Source: Candidatus Kinetoplastibacterium sorsogonicusi
GTDB taxonomy: Bacteria; Pseudomonadota; Gammaproteobacteria; Burkholderiales; Burkholderiaceae_B
Assembly: GCF_003072465.1 (NCBI RefSeq)
Contig: NZ_CP025628.1
Coordinates: 677,698 to 741,697, forward strand
DNA: 64,000 nt
Direction of reading: 5' to 3'
The position numbers were made by a program, and so were the translations under genes. The notes beneath the pieces are model-generated. The model ran no database searches and was not told the DNA's origin. It worked only from the letters and a program-made list of their open reading frames with translations. Within the stretch, counting starts at the first letter, position 1, and each line of letters opens with the position of its first letter. Of the stretch, positions 30,888-41,132 are shown in pieces.

Positions 30888-31408
30888 TAACCTAAAATAT
30901 CTTCAATACTTTTACCACGTTTAGCAGCTACTTCGCTTGGAGTAATAGATGATTTCAATCCTTTAAAAGTAGCTCTGACTAAATTATAAGGATTACTAGA
31001 ACCTAAACTTTTAGCTACAACATTACGGATACCCATAACTTCAAAAATTGCTCTCATAGGACCACCAGCTATTACTCCTGAACCTTCAGAAGCAGGAGAA
31101 ATTAATACTTTTGATGCACCATGCTTACCAACCACTGTATGATGTAAAGTACCATTTAATAAAGAAACTTTAAACATATCTCTCCTAGCTTTATCCATTG
31201 CTTTCTGAACTGCAGATGGTACTTCTCTAGCTTTACCTTTACCCATGCCAATACGTCCATCTCCATCTCCAACAACAGTTAAAGCAGCGAAGCTCATAGT
31301 ACGTCCACCTTTAACTACCTTACTGACACGATTTACAGTAATCATTTTTTCACGTAAACCATCATCGTTATCTTTTTCTGTACTATTTTTACCTTGCATT
31401 TTAGCCAT
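30887..31408 (-). CDS. rpsE: 30S ribosomal protein S5
   Basis: 173 residues. The N-terminal double-stranded RNA-binding fold has [23 protein letters not shown] and [20 protein letters not shown]; the C-terminal part has [16 protein letters not shown]. Involved in mRNA helicase activity and accuracy at the 30S entry site. Between rplR and rpmD. Confidence 0.98.
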   Translation of the reverse strand: MAKMQGKNSTEKDNDDGLREKMITVNRVSKVVKGGRTMSFAALTVVGDGDGRIGMGKGKAREVPSAVQKAMDKARRDMFKVSLLNGTLHHTVVGKHGASKVLISPASEGSGVIAGGPMRAIFEVMGIRNVVAKSLGSSNPYNLVRATFKGLKSSITPSEVAAKRGKSIEDILG

Positions 31409-31424
31409 TTTTTATTCCTTACTT

Positions 31425-31793
31425 TTAAAACTTTAAACCAGCTTCACGAGCTGCATTTGCTAAGGCTTCTATTCGACCGTGATAACGAAAACCAGAACGA
31501 TCGAATATTACACTACTAAGGCCCAAAGCAATAGCTTTTTCTGCTATTAATTTACCTACTATTGTAGCAGCATATTTATTACCACCTCGACCAGTTTTAT
31601 CTATTAATTGATCTTTTACTTTAGATTCTAAAGTAGATGCACTAACTAAAATACGATCACCTTTAGGTGTAATTATATTTGCATATATGTGCAAATTAGA
31701 ACGAAATATAGATAAACGATTAACATTATTAAGCTCAGCTATCTTGCGACGTGTTTGCACAGAACGACGTAAACGTGAATCTTTCTTATTCAT
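31425..31793 (-). CDS. rplR: 50S ribosomal protein L18
   Basis: 122 residues; [32 protein letters not shown], then [23 protein letters not shown] and the final [26 protein letters not shown]. Binds 5S rRNA with L5 and L25. Standard place between rplF and rpsE. Confidence 0.98.
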   Translation of the reverse strand: MNKKDSRLRRSVQTRRKIAELNNVNRLSIFRSNLHIYANIITPKGDRILVSASTLESKVKDQLIDKTGRGGNKYAATIVGKLIAEKAIALGLSSVIFDRSGFRYHGRIEALANAAREAGLKF

Positions 31794-31829
31794 AAATCTT
31801 CCTTCTAAATAAACATCACATTATTTTCT

Positions 31830-32363
31830 TTATTTTTTCTTAGTTTCTTTAATAATCACATGTTCATCAGAATACCTTACTCCTTTCCCTTTATATTGTT
31901 CAGGAGGACGATATGCTCTTATTTTTGCAGCAGCTTGGCCTACTACCTGTTTATCAGCACCTTTTAAAATAATTTCTGTCTGCGATGGACATTCAGCAAC
32001 TATTCCAACAGGTAGTTGATAATTTATATCATGAGAATAACCAAGTTGAAGTTTAATAGAATTACCTAATATAGTTGCACGAAAACCAACTCCTACTAAT
32101 AATAATTTTCTTTCAAAGCCTTTGCTTACACCTTTTACCATATTACTAATTAATGCACTTAAAGTACCAGACATTGCTATAGCATGTTGTAAATTATTTT
32201 TAGGTTTTACAAAAATTTTATTATTTTCAAAAGTTACATTTACTAAATTAGTCAAATTTTGTTTTAAAGAACCTTTATTTCCCTGAACAATTATTTGATA
32301 TTGGTTTAATTCTATAGTAACACCATCAGGCACGATAACTGGATATTTAGCGATACGTGACAT
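31830..32363 (-). CDS. rplF: 50S ribosomal protein L6
   Basis: 177 residues with two related folds; the C-terminal motif GADKQVVGQAAAKIRAYRPPEQYKGKGVRY is diagnostic. Sits near the GTPase centre of the 50S subunit. Between rpsH and rplR. Confidence 0.98.
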   Translation of the reverse strand: MSRIAKYPVIVPDGVTIELNQYQIIVQGNKGSLKQNLTNLVNVTFENNKIFVKPKNNLQHAIAMSGTLSALISNMVKGVSKGFERKLLLVGVGFRATILGNSIKLQLGYSHDINYQLPVGIVAECPSQTEIILKGADKQVVGQAAAKIRAYRPPEQYKGKGVRYSDEHVIIKETKKK

Positions 32364-32374
32364 TCAAATTTCTC

Positions 32375-32770
32375 CTAAGACACGTAACACAAAATTTCAC
32401 CACCAACATTATTAGATCTAGCTTTACGATCAGTCATTACTCCTAATGACGTTGATACAATAGCTACACCTAAACCATTCATCACTTGAGGAATTTTTGC
32501 GCTACTTTTATACACACGTAATCCAGGACGAGACACACGATCTATACGTTCAATAACTGGACGACCTGCATAATATTTTAATTGTAATTCTAAATAATTT
32601 TTAGAATTTATATTGCTAACTTTATAATTATCAATATAACCTTCTTCTTTTAATACAGAAGCAATAGCAACTTTTAATTTAGAAGAAGGCATATTCACAA
32701 CAATTTTATCAGCGTGTTGTGCATTACGGATACGAGTCAACATATCAGCAATTGGATCACTCATACTCAT
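32375..32770 (-). CDS. rpsH: 30S ribosomal protein S8
   Basis: 131 residues from ATG 32770 ([18 protein letters not shown]), which follows AAGGA; a longer frame upstream overlaps the rpsN coding end and is not conserved. The C-terminal half has [10 protein letters not shown] and [20 protein letters not shown]. Primary 16S binder and, in enterics, the translational repressor of the spc operon. Confidence 0.97.
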   Translation of the reverse strand: MSMSDPIADMLTRIRNAQHADKIVVNMPSSKLKVAIASVLKEEGYIDNYKVSNINSKNYLELQLKYYAGRPVIERIDRVSRPGLRVYKSSAKIPQVMNGLGVAIVSTSLGVMTDRKARSNNVGGEILCYVS

Positions 32771-32783
32771 ATTATTAGTTTCC

Positions 32784-33089
32784 TTACCAGCTTGCTTTAG
32801 TAATACCAGGGATTTCACCCTTCATTGCCATTTCACGTAATTTATGTCTACATAGACCAAATTTACGAAATACACCACGTGCACGTCCAGTAACAATACA
32901 TCTATTGCGTTGACGTGTTGGATTAGCATTACGTGGTAATTTTTGAAGTTCTAATCTAGCAGCATAACGTTCTTCAAGAGTTTTTGATTGATTATCAATT
33001 ATTGATTTTAAATAATTGCGTTTATTTAAAAATTTTTTAACTAATGTAGCACGTTTAATATCGCGATTTATTAAAGACAATTTAGCCAC
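32784..33089 (-). CDS. rpsN: 30S ribosomal protein S14
   Basis: 101 residues, the long zinc-free form (no C-x2-C pair): [20 protein letters not shown], and [38 protein letters not shown] at the C-terminus. Head of the 30S subunit. Between rplE and rpsH. Confidence 0.97.
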   Translation of the reverse strand: MAKLSLINRDIKRATLVKKFLNKRNYLKSIIDNQSKTLEERYAARLELQKLPRNANPTRQRNRCIVTGRARGVFRKFGLCRHKLREMAMKGEIPGITKASW

Positions 33090-33101
33090 TTTATATTTCC
33101 T

Positions 33102-33641
33102 TTAATTACGAAATGGGAATTTAAAAGCTACTAATAAAGCTTTAGCTTCTTCATCTGTTTTAGCTGTAGTATTAATACTAATATTAAGACCACGTAAAAC
33201 ATCTATTTTATCATATTCAATTTCAGGAAAAATAATTTGTTCTTTAATACCCATATTATAATTTCCTCTTCCATCGAATGATTTACTAGAAATTCCTCTA
33301 AAATCTCTTACTCTTGGTAAAGCAATAGATACCAAACGATCTAAAAATTCGTACATTCGTACTCCACGTAATGTAACCATACAACCTATTGGATAATTTT
33401 CGCGTATTTTAAATCCAGCTATAGCTTTTTTAGTTTTTGTAATAACAGGTTTTTGACCTGAAATTTTTGTTAAATCAATTAAAGCATTTTCTACATGCTT
33501 TTTATCAGTTACAGCTTCTGAAACACCCATATTTAAAGTAATTTTATAAATACGAGGCACTTCCATAATACTTTTATATTTAAATTGTTTTTTTAATTCA
33601 TCTACAATTTTATTTTTATAAAGCTCTTGTAAACGAGACAT
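33102..33641 (-). CDS. rplE: 50S ribosomal protein L5
   Basis: 179 residues from ATG 33641, giving [20 protein letters not shown], the Bordetella-type N-terminus; AAGGG lies upstream and an ATG directly before (33644) is possible. Motifs [31 protein letters not shown] and [20 protein letters not shown] are standard. Binds 5S rRNA and bridges to S13. Confidence 0.97.
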   Translation of the reverse strand: MSRLQELYKNKIVDELKKQFKYKSIMEVPRIYKITLNMGVSEAVTDKKHVENALIDLTKISGQKPVITKTKKAIAGFKIRENYPIGCMVTLRGVRMYEFLDRLVSIALPRVRDFRGISSKSFDGRGNYNMGIKEQIIFPEIEYDKIDVLRGLNISINTTAKTDEEAKALLVAFKFPFRN

Positions 33642-33657
33642 CATTATAGCCCTTATA

Positions 33658-33981
33658 TTATACTTTATCAGCACTAATTAAAGTACCGTTAGATCGAAAT
33701 ACTCGAACTTTGTTGCCATCTATATTCTTAATAATAACTTTATCTATTTTCTTAGTTTCTGTATTAAAAATAGCAACATTAGAAATATGTATTGGTAATG
33801 GTTTACTAATGACCCCACCTTTATTATTATTCATAGGGTTAGGTTTAACATGTTTTTTAACAAAATTAATTCCTTCTACTAGAACATAATTATTCTTTAT
33901 TACTGCAGAAATGATACCTCGTTTTGTTCTATCCTTTCCTGATATGATTATAACTTCATCACCTTTTTTTATTTTATTCAT
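33658..33981 (-). CDS. rplX: 50S ribosomal protein L24
   Basis: 107 residues with the KOW motif in [20 protein letters not shown] and [12 protein letters not shown]. Early assembly protein that binds the 5' end of 23S rRNA. Between rplN and rplE. Confidence 0.97.
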   Translation of the reverse strand: MNKIKKGDEVIIISGKDRTKRGIISAVIKNNYVLVEGINFVKKHVKPNPMNNNKGGVISKPLPIHISNVAIFNTETKKIDKVIIKNIDGNKVRVFRSNGTLISADKV

Positions 33982-33991
33982 AACAAGTTTC

Positions 33992-34360
33992 CTAAAGAAC
34001 TTCAGGTGCTAAAGAGACTATCTTCATAAAGCGTTCTGTACGTAATTCTCTTGTTACAGGACCAAATATACGAGTACCAACTGGTTCAAGTTTCGCATTA
34101 AGTAATACAGCAGCATTGCTACTGAAACGAATTAAAGAACCATCTTTACGTCGAATACCTTTAGCTGTACGTACAACAACAGCATTATAAATCTCACCTT
34201 TTTTTACACGTCCACGCGGAATTGCATCCTTAACGGTAACCTTAATAATATCTCCAATACTGGCATATCGGCGCTTTGATCCTCCAAGCACCTTGATACA
34301 CATCACATGACGTGCACCAGTATTATCTGCTACGTCTAATGTAGTCTGCATTTGAATCAT
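33992..34360 (-). CDS. rplN: 50S ribosomal protein L14
   Basis: 122 residues from ATG 34360 ([20 protein letters not shown]), the universal L14 length; AGGAAA precedes it. [32 protein letters not shown] is the RNA-binding core. First gene of the spc cluster; a 246-base non-coding region separates it from rpsQ and holds its own promoter-like sequences. Confidence 0.98.
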   Translation of the reverse strand: MIQMQTTLDVADNTGARHVMCIKVLGGSKRRYASIGDIIKVTVKDAIPRGRVKKGEIYNAVVVRTAKGIRRKDGSLIRFSSNAAVLLNAKLEPVGTRIFGPVTRELRTERFMKIVSLAPEVL

Positions 34361-34389
34361 GATTTTTTCCTGTCCCAACTTAGTAAAAA

Positions 34390-34421
34390 ATTTTACCAGT
34401 TTTGGCCCCGTAAAGCGTCAA
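34390..34421 (-). promoter_or_regulatory. candidate promoter of the spc (rplN) cluster
   Basis: On the minus strand TTGACG (34421-34416) is followed 20 bases later by the extended -10 TGGTAAAAT (TAAAAT at 34395-34390). The spacer contains the GC-rich run ACGGGGCC, striking in an otherwise very AT-rich gap, and looks conserved. The spacer is longer than the sigma70 optimum, so recognition may rely on the extended -10. Confidence 0.45.
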
Positions 34422-34455
34422 AAAATAGACACTATGAGTTGAAATTTAAAGAATC

Positions 34456-34486
34456 AATGCTTATTTTTTTGAAAAAAATAAGCATT
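34456..34486. terminator. hairpin between rpsQ and rplN
   Basis: Inverted repeat AATGCTTATTTTTTT (34456-34470) / AAAAAAATAAGCATT (34472-34486). It lies 121 bases after the rpsQ stop, upstream of the candidate spc promoter, and probably marks the end of the S10 transcription unit. Confidence 0.55.
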
Positions 34487-34606
34487 AATCATGTATTTTA
34501 AATATTAAAATATATAATTGCAAGTATTATATCAATAAACAATTACATCATTAAAACAAAATATTATAATATAACAATTATACTTTTTTATATTTGCTTT
34601 TAAAAA

Positions 34607-34897
34607 TTAAATAACTTTTACTGCTTCTAATAATCTAACTACGACCCAAGATTTAGTACGTGATATAGGACGACATTCCATTATTTCTACTATATCACCT
34701 TCATTATATTGATTTTTTTCATCATGAGCTTTATATTTAGCAGAGCTTTTAACAAATTTGCCTAATGTTTTATGCTTTACTTTTCTCTCTATTTCTACTA
34801 CAACAGATTTATTCATTTTATTACTAATTACTTTACCAGATAAAGTTCTTTTAGTTTTAATCAGATTACTGTTTTCTTTTTTAGAATTGTCAGTCAT
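34607..34897 (-). CDS. rpsQ: 30S ribosomal protein S17
   Basis: 96 residues with an OB fold: [30 protein letters not shown], then [21 protein letters not shown] lysine/asparagine-rich N-terminal extension of about 15 residues precedes the core. Early 16S assembly protein; last gene of the S10 cluster, adjoining rpmC without a gap. Confidence 0.97.
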   Translation of the reverse strand: MTDNSKKENSNLIKTKRTLSGKVISNKMNKSVVVEIERKVKHKTLGKFVKSSAKYKAHDEKNQYNEGDIVEIMECRPISRTKSWVVVRLLEAVKVI

Positions 34898-35092
34898 TTA
34901 AATCTTCCTTCTTTTTTGAGTCAAGATAGTATGAATACGAGCTATATCACGCCTAATTTTTTTAATTTGACTATTATTATTTAGTTGCTGCATTGCTTTC
35001 TGCATACGAATACTAAATTGAGCTCTTAGAAGACTTTCTAGTTCTTTTTTTAACCATACCTCATCTTTTTCACGAAGATCAATAGCTTTCAT
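34898..35092 (-). CDS. rpmC: 50S ribosomal protein L29
   Basis: 64 residues, two helices: [20 protein letters not shown] and the basic [17 protein letters not shown] signature. Lies near the tunnel exit, where it helps bind trigger factor and SRP. Between rplP and rpsQ. Confidence 0.97.
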   Translation of the reverse strand: MKAIDLREKDEVWLKKELESLLRAQFSIRMQKAMQQLNNNSQIKKIRRDIARIHTILTQKRRKI

Positions 35093-35106
35093 AATATATT
35101 ATTCCT

Positions 35107-35523
35107 TTAAACACCAATACGACGTGAAACAAAAATAGTAGCAATAGGTAATTTTGCTGCTGCTAAACGAAAAGCTTCTTTAGCTAATTCTTCACTAACA
35201 CCTTCCATTTCATAAAGAACTTTGCCTGGTTGTATTTCTGAAACCCAGTATTCTGGATTGCCCTTACCGTTACCCATTCTTACTTCAGCTGGTTTTTGAG
35301 AGATAGGCTTATCTGGAAATATTCTTATCCAAATCCTTCCACCTCTTTTTATGTGTCTATTTATAGCACGACGTGCTGATTCAATTTGTCTAGCAGTTAA
35401 TCTACCACGTTCTGTAGCCTTTAATGCATATTCACCAAAAGCTACAGTAGCTCCTCTAGTAGCTAAACCAGTATTTCTACCTTTTTGTTCTTTTCGATAT
35501 TTTCTGCGAGATGGTTGTAACAT
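35107..35523 (-). CDS. rplP: 50S ribosomal protein L16
   Basis: 138 residues; [46 protein letters not shown] and [13 protein letters not shown] are diagnostic. Late assembly protein near the A-site tRNA elbow. Follows rpsC by 2 bases. Confidence 0.98.
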   Translation of the reverse strand: MLQPSRRKYRKEQKGRNTGLATRGATVAFGEYALKATERGRLTARQIESARRAINRHIKRGGRIWIRIFPDKPISQKPAEVRMGNGKGNPEYWVSEIQPGKVLYEMEGVSEELAKEAFRLAAAKLPIATIFVSRRIGV

Positions 35524-35525
35524 AT

Positions 35526-36326
35526 TTACTCTCCTTCACGCGTAGAATTAATAGTATTATTTGTTGCAGATACTTTTTCACGATTTCTACGTACATTATT
35601 AGTATCGCTAGTTTTATTTTCATGACGAATATAATGTTTACGTGATTTACGTTCTTCTTCCTTAAAATTTAAATTATTAGATTCTAAAGAATCAAAAGTA
35701 TTTACCATATCGCCTTTATAAATCCAAACTTTTATACCTATTACACCATAGGTAGTTTGAGCTTCAGCAGTACCATATTCAATATTAGCCTTTAAAGTAT
35801 GTAAAGGCACTCTACCTTCTCGATACCATTCAGTCCTAGCTATTTCAATACCATTTAATCTACCAGAACTCATTATTTTAATACCTTGAGCACCCAAACG
35901 CATTGCAGATTGCATAGATCGCTTCATTGCACGTCTAAACATTATTCTTTTTTCTAATTGTTGTGCAATAGAATCAGCTATTAATTGAGCATCAATTTCA
36001 GGTTTTTTTACTTCTTCAATATTGACATGAACAGGAACACCCATTAACTGTTGTAAGTTATTTTTCAAAATTTCAATATCTTCACCTTTTTTACCTATTA
36101 CAACACCAGGACGGGCAGAAAATATAGTGATTCTAGCATTTTTAGCTGGTCTCTCAATTAATATTTTACTAACTGAAGCGCCTTTTAATTTTTTTCTAAG
36201 ATATTCACGAACACGAATATCACCAGTTAATTTTTCACTAAAAGCCTTATCGTTAGCAAACCAACGTGAAGACCAATTATGTGTCACTGGTAAACGAAAT
36301 CCAGTTGGATAAATCTTTTGACCCAT
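35526..36326 (-). CDS. rpsC: 30S ribosomal protein S3
   Basis: 266 residues: [12 protein letters not shown], the KH domain ([22 protein letters not shown] with the GxxG loop) and the C-terminal [12 protein letters not shown]. The last ~45 residues are a charged, low-complexity tail ([15 protein letters not shown]), longer than in E. coli but common in betaproteobacteria. mRNA entry site; between rplV and rplP. Confidence 0.98.
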   Translation of the reverse strand: MGQKIYPTGFRLPVTHNWSSRWFANDKAFSEKLTGDIRVREYLRKKLKGASVSKILIERPAKNARITIFSARPGVVIGKKGEDIEILKNNLQQLMGVPVHVNIEEVKKPEIDAQLIADSIAQQLEKRIMFRRAMKRSMQSAMRLGAQGIKIMSSGRLNGIEIARTEWYREGRVPLHTLKANIEYGTAEAQTTYGVIGIKVWIYKGDMVNTFDSLESNNLNFKEEERKSRKHYIRHENKTSDTNNVRRNREKVSATNNTINSTREGE

Positions 36327-36335
36327 TTTGATTCC

Positions 36336-36665
36336 TTAATTTGCAACTTTAACTGTAATATGACAAGCTTGTTTTTCTATTCTATTGCCTCGACCTTTTG
36401 CTCTAGCTGAAAAACGTTTCATAGATTGAGCTTTATCAACATAAATAGTTTTTATATATAATTCATCAATATCTGCACCAATATTATGTTCAGCATTAGC
36501 TATAGCAGATTCAACAGCTTTTTTAAGTATTCCAGCAGCTTTTTTAGATGAAAATTTAAGTATATTTAAAGCATTAGCTACTGATTTACCTCTAATTAAA
36601 TCTGCAACTAATCTTGTTTTTTGTGAGGAGATATGAACTCCACGTATATTAGCAATAGTTTCCAT
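36336..36665 (-). CDS. rplV: 50S ribosomal protein L22
   Basis: 109 residues from ATG 36665 ([20 protein letters not shown]), preceded by AAGGTAG; a longer frame upstream overlaps rpsS and is not conserved. The tunnel-lining hairpin is in [20 protein letters not shown]. Between rpsS and rpsC. Confidence 0.97.
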   Translation of the reverse strand: METIANIRGVHISSQKTRLVADLIRGKSVANALNILKFSSKKAAGILKKAVESAIANAEHNIGADIDELYIKTIYVDKAQSMKRFSARAKGRGNRIEKQACHITVKVAN

Positions 36666-36669
36666 ATGA

Positions 36670-36945
36670 CTACCTTTTAGCTTTTTTATCAGCTGCATGT
36701 CCTTTAAATGTACGAGTCAAAGAAAATTCACCAAGTTTATGACCTACCATATTTTCATTTATATATATTGGAATTTGTTGACGTCCATTATGAACTGCTA
36801 TTGTAAGACCTATAAATTCTGGTAATATAGTGGATCTTCTAGACCATGTTTTTATTGGTTTTTTGTTTTTTGTCGCAATTACTGACTCTACTTTTTTCAT
36901 TAAATGAGAATCAACAAATGGACCTTTTTTGATCGAGCGTGACAT
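36670..36945 (-). CDS. rpsS: 30S ribosomal protein S19
   Basis: 91 residues, [42 protein letters not shown] and [18 protein letters not shown]. Head of the 30S subunit, with S13. Between rplB and rplV. Confidence 0.98.
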   Translation of the reverse strand: MSRSIKKGPFVDSHLMKKVESVIATKNKKPIKTWSRRSTILPEFIGLTIAVHNGRQQIPIYINENMVGHKLGEFSLTRTFKGHAADKKAKR

Positions 36946-36957
36946 TTTATTAACCTC

Positions 36958-37785
36958 TTATTTACGCTTACGTCGTTGAATAATCATATTACTAGTTAAC
37001 TTATTACGGCGAGTTTTATAACCTTTAGTAGGAGTTCCCCATGGACTAACAGGTACTCTTGCTTCCCCAGTACGTCCTTCACCACCTCCATGAGGATGGT
37101 CAATTGGATTCATTGCTACACCTCTAACTGTTGGTCTAATACCCAACCATCTAATAGCACCAGCTTTACCAAATTTTCTTAAACTATGTTCCTCATGCCC
37201 AACTTCTCCAATTGTAGCTCGACAATTAACATGCACTAATCTAACTTCAGTTGATTTTAAACGTATTTGAGCATATGTTCCTTCTTTAGCTAATAAAACT
37301 GCTGAAGAACCTGCAGATCTAGCTAATTGAGCTCCTTTACCAGGTAACATTTCTATACAATGAATAGTAGTACCAACAGGAATATTGCGAATAGGTAATG
37401 CATTACCTATTCGAATTGGTGATTCACTACCTGAAACAACAGTATCTCCAACTTTTATTCCTTTAGGAGATATTATATATCTTCTTTCTCCATCTATATA
37501 GCACAATAAAGCTATATGAGCAGTACGATTAGGATCGTATTCTATCCTTTCTACTTTAGCTAATATTCCATCTTTATTACGTAGAAAATCTATTATTCTA
37601 TAATGGCTTTTATGACCACCACCTCTATGTCTAACAGTAATATGACCATTATTGTTACGACCAGAAGTACGTATTTTTTTTTCTAAAAGTGGTGCGTAAG
37701 CTTTGCCTTTATATAAATTTTCATTAACTACTTTGATCATGCTACGACGACCAGGAGATGTAGGTTTAATTTTTATCAATGACAT
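36958..37785 (-). CDS. rplB: 50S ribosomal protein L2
   Basis: 275 residues; conserved [37 protein letters not shown] and the peptidyl-transferase-centre segment [19 protein letters not shown] with its essential histidine. Between rplW and rpsS, adjoining rplW directly. Confidence 0.98.
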   Translation of the reverse strand: MSLIKIKPTSPGRRSMIKVVNENLYKGKAYAPLLEKKIRTSGRNNNGHITVRHRGGGHKSHYRIIDFLRNKDGILAKVERIEYDPNRTAHIALLCYIDGERRYIISPKGIKVGDTVVSGSESPIRIGNALPIRNIPVGTTIHCIEMLPGKGAQLARSAGSSAVLLAKEGTYAQIRLKSTEVRLVHVNCRATIGEVGHEEHSLRKFGKAGAIRWLGIRPTVRGVAMNPIDHPHGGGEGRTGEARVPVSPWGTPTKGYKTRRNKLTSNMIIQRRKRK

Positions 37786-38082
37786 TTAAACCACCTCAGT
37801 AAAGTTAATTTCTTGGCCATTCATAAGTTTAACGTATGCTTTTTTTTGATCTTTGCGACGACCCATAAATTTACCAACACGTTTTAATTTGCCTTTTATG
37901 TTAATTACAGATACTGATTTTACTTGCACTTTAAATAACATTTCCACAGCATTTTTAATTTCTAATTTAGTTGCATCTGGAACAACTAAAAAAGCAAATT
38001 GTTTATTTTTTTCAGCTATTTGTGTAGCTTTTTCTGTAATTAAAGGAGAAATCATTATTTTCATTAAACGATCTATATTCAT
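37786..38082 (-). CDS. rplW: 50S ribosomal protein L23
   Basis: 98 residues: [26 protein letters not shown] and [31 protein letters not shown]. Docking site for trigger factor and SRP at the tunnel exit. Overlaps rplD by 4 bases. Confidence 0.98.
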   Translation of the reverse strand: MNIDRLMKIMISPLITEKATQIAEKNKQFAFLVVPDATKLEIKNAVEMLFKVQVKSVSVINIKGKLKRVGKFMGRRKDQKKAYVKLMNGQEINFTEVV

Positions 38083-38696
38083 CCTAATATCTCCTCAAAC
38101 TGTTTAATAGCCGCTTTTGTAATGACTATCTTTTCAAAACTAATTAAAGACAAAGGATCTATATATCTAGGTTCTATTGCTGCTATTTTAGGTAAATTTC
38201 TAGTAGCAAGATAAAGATTTTCATCTACATTATCAGTAATAATTAAAGCAGAATTTAAACCAAGAATACTTAATTTAGATACAGCAGATTTAGTTTTAGG
38301 AAGATCTACAATAAAAGAATCTACAAACAACATTCTATCTTCTTTATATAATTTAGATAAAATAGACTTTATTCCTAATTTATACATCTTTTTATTTAAT
38401 TTTTTTGTAAAATTTTCATATGGGAAACTAGGAAAAGCACGACCACCACCTCTCCATATAGGGGAAGATGTCATACCAGCGCGAGCTTTACCAGTACCTT
38501 TTTGACGCCAAGGTTTTTTTGTACTGTGCTTAACATCTGCTCTATTTTTTTGAGCTCTATTACCAGAACGTGCATTTGATTGAAAAGATACAACAAGTTG
38601 GTGAATTAATGGTTCATTAAAATTAATATTAAATATAGAATCAGGAATATCAAAATCTAAAAAACCATTATCATTATTTATCATTTTGACATTCAT
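38079..38696 (-). CDS. rplD: 50S ribosomal protein L4
   Basis: 205 residues. The tunnel loop carries [31 protein letters not shown] sequence, here with the expected [14 protein letters not shown] and [10 protein letters not shown]. In enterics L4 also represses the S10 operon. Overlaps rplC and rplW by 4 bases each. Confidence 0.97.
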   Translation of the reverse strand: MNVKMINNDNGFLDFDIPDSIFNINFNEPLIHQLVVSFQSNARSGNRAQKNRADVKHSTKKPWRQKGTGKARAGMTSSPIWRGGGRAFPSFPYENFTKKLNKKMYKLGIKSILSKLYKEDRMLFVDSFIVDLPKTKSAVSKLSILGLNSALIITDNVDENLYLATRNLPKIAAIEPRYIDPLSLISFEKIVITKAAIKQFEEILG

Positions 38697-39376
38697 TTAG
38701 ATTCTCCCATTTTTTTGATAGCATGACGTACAATAATATTAGAATCTATATGACCAGGTACAGCACCTTTTACAAGTATTAGACCTCTTTTTGTATCTAT
38801 TTTTATAATTTTTAAATTTTGAACAGTACAAGTAGTTGAACCTAAGTGTCCAGACATGCGTTTACCAGGTAATACTCTACCTGGATCTTGTGCTTGACCT
38901 ATAGACCCAGGAACTCTATGAGAACGAGAATTACCATGAGAAGTTCTTTGTGCTCCAAAATTATGTCTTTTAATAGTACCAGCAAATCCTTTACCTATAG
39001 TAGTACCTGTTATATCTACTTGTTGACCAACACTAAAAATATCATCAATATTTAAAGTAGATCCTATTTTAGGCATTTCACTATTTTCATTTAAACGAAA
39101 TTCTTTAACAAAATTACCGGCAGTAACACCAGCTTTAGCATAATGACCTATTAATGGTTTTGTCACTCTAGAAAGACGACGCTGACCATAAGATACTTGT
39201 ACAGCAATATAACCATCTACATCTAGAGATTTAGATTGGATCACATGATTATTAGAAACATCTAATACAGTAACTGGAATAGACTCTCCATCATCTGTAA
39301 ATATGCGTGTCATGCCTATCTTGCGACCCAACAGCCCTAACTTATAAAAAGTTTTAGCAGTAGGTTGATTTAACAT
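38693..39376 (-). CDS. rplC: 50S ribosomal protein L3
   Basis: 227 residues; [39 protein letters not shown] with the following [17 protein letters not shown] that reaches the peptidyl transferase centre, and [18 protein letters not shown] 140-base gap separates it from rpsJ. Confidence 0.98.
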   Translation of the reverse strand: MLNQPTAKTFYKLGLLGRKIGMTRIFTDDGESIPVTVLDVSNNHVIQSKSLDVDGYIAVQVSYGQRRLSRVTKPLIGHYAKAGVTAGNFVKEFRLNENSEMPKIGSTLNIDDIFSVGQQVDITGTTIGKGFAGTIKRHNFGAQRTSHGNSRSHRVPGSIGQAQDPGRVLPGKRMSGHLGSTTCTVQNLKIIKIDTKRGLILVKGAVPGHIDSNIIVRHAIKKMGESK

Positions 39377-39426
39377 TTTTACTCCATATTCGACTACGAT
39401 TGGCCGAAATTAATTTAAATTATTAA

Positions 39427-39458
39427 ACTATATTTTTTTTTGACAAAAAACATGTCAA
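39427..39458 (-). promoter_or_regulatory. possible promoter or hairpin in front of rplC
   Basis: In the 140-base rpsJ-rplC gap the minus strand reads TTGACA (39458-39453), then a T-rich/A-rich spacer with TGTCAA, then AATATAGT. TTGACA and TGTCAA also pair as a small hairpin, so this could be an RNA structure rather than a -35 box. Confidence 0.3.
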
Positions 39459-39516
39459 TTTGCAATTATCAGTTTTTTATATGTAAATATCAAGATAATT
39501 ACTGCATAATTATTTA

Positions 39517-39828
39517 TTATTGTAATGCAATTTCTACATCAACACCCGCTGGTAAATCTAACCTCATTAAAGCATCAACTGTTTTATCAGTAGGATCAAC
39601 TATATCCATTAATCTTTGATGCGTTCTAATTTCAAACTGATCTCTAGATGTTTTATTTACATGTGGTGAACGTAATAGATCATATCTTCTTATTCTTGTT
39701 GGTATAGGTACAGGTCCTCTAACAACAGCGCCAGTACGCTTAGCTGTATCAACTATTTCTGTTGCTGATTGATCTATTAATTTATAATCAAATGCTTTTA
39801 AACGAATGCGAATCTTTTGATTCTTCAT
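39517..39828 (-). CDS. rpsJ: 30S ribosomal protein S10
   Basis: 103 residues from ATG 39828 ([19 protein letters not shown]); an upstream ATG at 39840 would add four residues. [36 protein letters not shown] is the universal S10 core. Also NusE, the NusB partner in antitermination. First gene of the S10 cluster. Confidence 0.98.
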   Translation of the reverse strand: MKNQKIRIRLKAFDYKLIDQSATEIVDTAKRTGAVVRGPVPIPTRIRRYDLLRSPHVNKTSRDQFEIRTHQRLMDIVDPTDKTVDALMRLDLPAGVDVEIALQ

Positions 39829-39846
39829 AAAATTTCCCAAAGAACA

Positions 39847-39878
39847 AATAACGAAGGAAAAATATAACCTTCGTTATT
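39847..39878. terminator. hairpin between tuf and rpsJ
   Basis: 11-base inverted repeat AATAACGAAGG (39847-39857) / CCTTCGTTATT (39868-39878), 20 bases after the tuf stop. It has the only GC-containing stem in this gap and probably separates the str and S10 units, at least partly. Confidence 0.6.
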
Positions 39879-39897
39879 TTATATAATATATAAATAT

Positions 39898-41088
39898 TTA
39901 TACAATAATTTTAGATACTACACCAGCACCAACTGTACGACCACCTTCACGAATAGCAAATCTTAAGCCTTCTTCCATAGCTATTGGTGATAGTAACTTA
40001 ACTTTGATACTAACATTATCACCAGGTAAAATCATTTCCATATCTTTAGGCAATTCAATAGTACCTGTAACATCAGTGGTTCTAAAATAGAATTGAGGGC
40101 GATATCCATTAAAACAAGGAGTATGTCTACCACCTTCTTCTTTAGATAATACATATACTTCAGCCGAAAATTCAGTATGTGGAGTAATTGAACCAGGCTT
40201 AGCTAAAACTTGACCTCGTTCTACGTCTTCACGTTTAGTACCCCTTAATAAAATACCAACATTATCTCCAGCTTGACCTTGATCTAATAATTTACGGAAC
40301 ATTTCAACGCCAGTACATATTGTTTTTATTGTATTTTTAATACCAACTATTTCTAATTCATCACCGACTTTAATTATACCTCTTTCAACCCTTCCAGTAA
40401 CAACTGTACCTCTACCAGATATAGAAAATACATCTTCTACAGGCATAATAAAAGATCCATCAATAGCTCTCTCTGGAGTTGGAATGTAATTATCTAAAGC
40501 ATCTGCTAAAGCAAAAATAGCCTTTTCACCTAATTCACCTTTATCACCCTCAAGTGCTAATTTAGCAGATCCTTTTATAATTGGAGTATCATCACCAGGA
40601 AAATCATACTTAGATAACAATTCTCGTACTTCCATTTCAACTAATTCTAATAATTCAGCATCATCAACCATATCTGCTTTATTAAGAAATACAACAATAT
40701 AAGGAACACCTACCTGTCTTGATAATAAGATATGTTCACGAGTTTGAGGCATAGGACCATCTGCTGCAGAAACGACTAATATTGCACCATCCATTTGTGC
40801 TGCACCTGTTATCATATTTTTAACATAATCTGCATGTCCAGGACAATCAACATGAGCATAATGTCTATTTGCTGTTTCATATTCAACATGTGCTGTATTA
40901 ATAGTAATGCCTCTAGCTTTTTCTTCAGGAGCTGCATCAATTTGAGCATAATTACGAGCTTCTCCACCAAATTTAGATGACAAGACTGTTGTAATTGCTG
41001 CTGTTAAAGTTGTTTTACCATGATCTACATGACCTATTGTACCCACATTTACATGTGGTTTGGTACGTTCAAATTTGCTTTTTGCCAT
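39898..41088 (-). CDS. tuf: elongation factor Tu
   Basis: 396 residues from ATG 41088 ([20 protein letters not shown]). G1 [10 protein letters not shown]2 [15 protein letters not shown]3 [22 protein letters not shown]4 NKADM and G5 GSAKLA are all intact, as are the domain II and III motifs. Delivers aminoacyl-tRNA. This is the only tuf copy in the window: the second one, usually beside tRNA-Trp, is missing. Confidence 0.98.
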   Translation of the reverse strand: MAKSKFERTKPHVNVGTIGHVDHGKTTLTAAITTVLSSKFGGEARNYAQIDAAPEEKARGITINTAHVEYETANRHYAHVDCPGHADYVKNMITGAAQMDGAILVVSAADGPMPQTREHILLSRQVGVPYIVVFLNKADMVDDAELLELVEMEVRELLSKYDFPGDDTPIIKGSAKLALEGDKGELGEKAIFALADALDNYIPTPERAIDGSFIMPVEDVFSISGRGTVVTGRVERGIIKVGDELEIVGIKNTIKTICTGVEMFRKLLDQGQAGDNVGILLRGTKREDVERGQVLAKPGSITPHTEFSAEVYVLSKEEGGRHTPCFNGYRPQFYFRTTDVTGTIELPKDMEMILPGDNVSIKVKLLSPIAMEEGLRFAIREGGRTVGAGVVSKIIV

Positions 41089-41132
41089 ATTCATATCCTT
41101 TTTAAAATAATTTTCATTAAATAAATGTAATT

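Noticed and set aside
40795..40980. Cysteine-rich frame antisense to tuf
   Set aside because: Complement of conserved tuf codons; no independent evidence.
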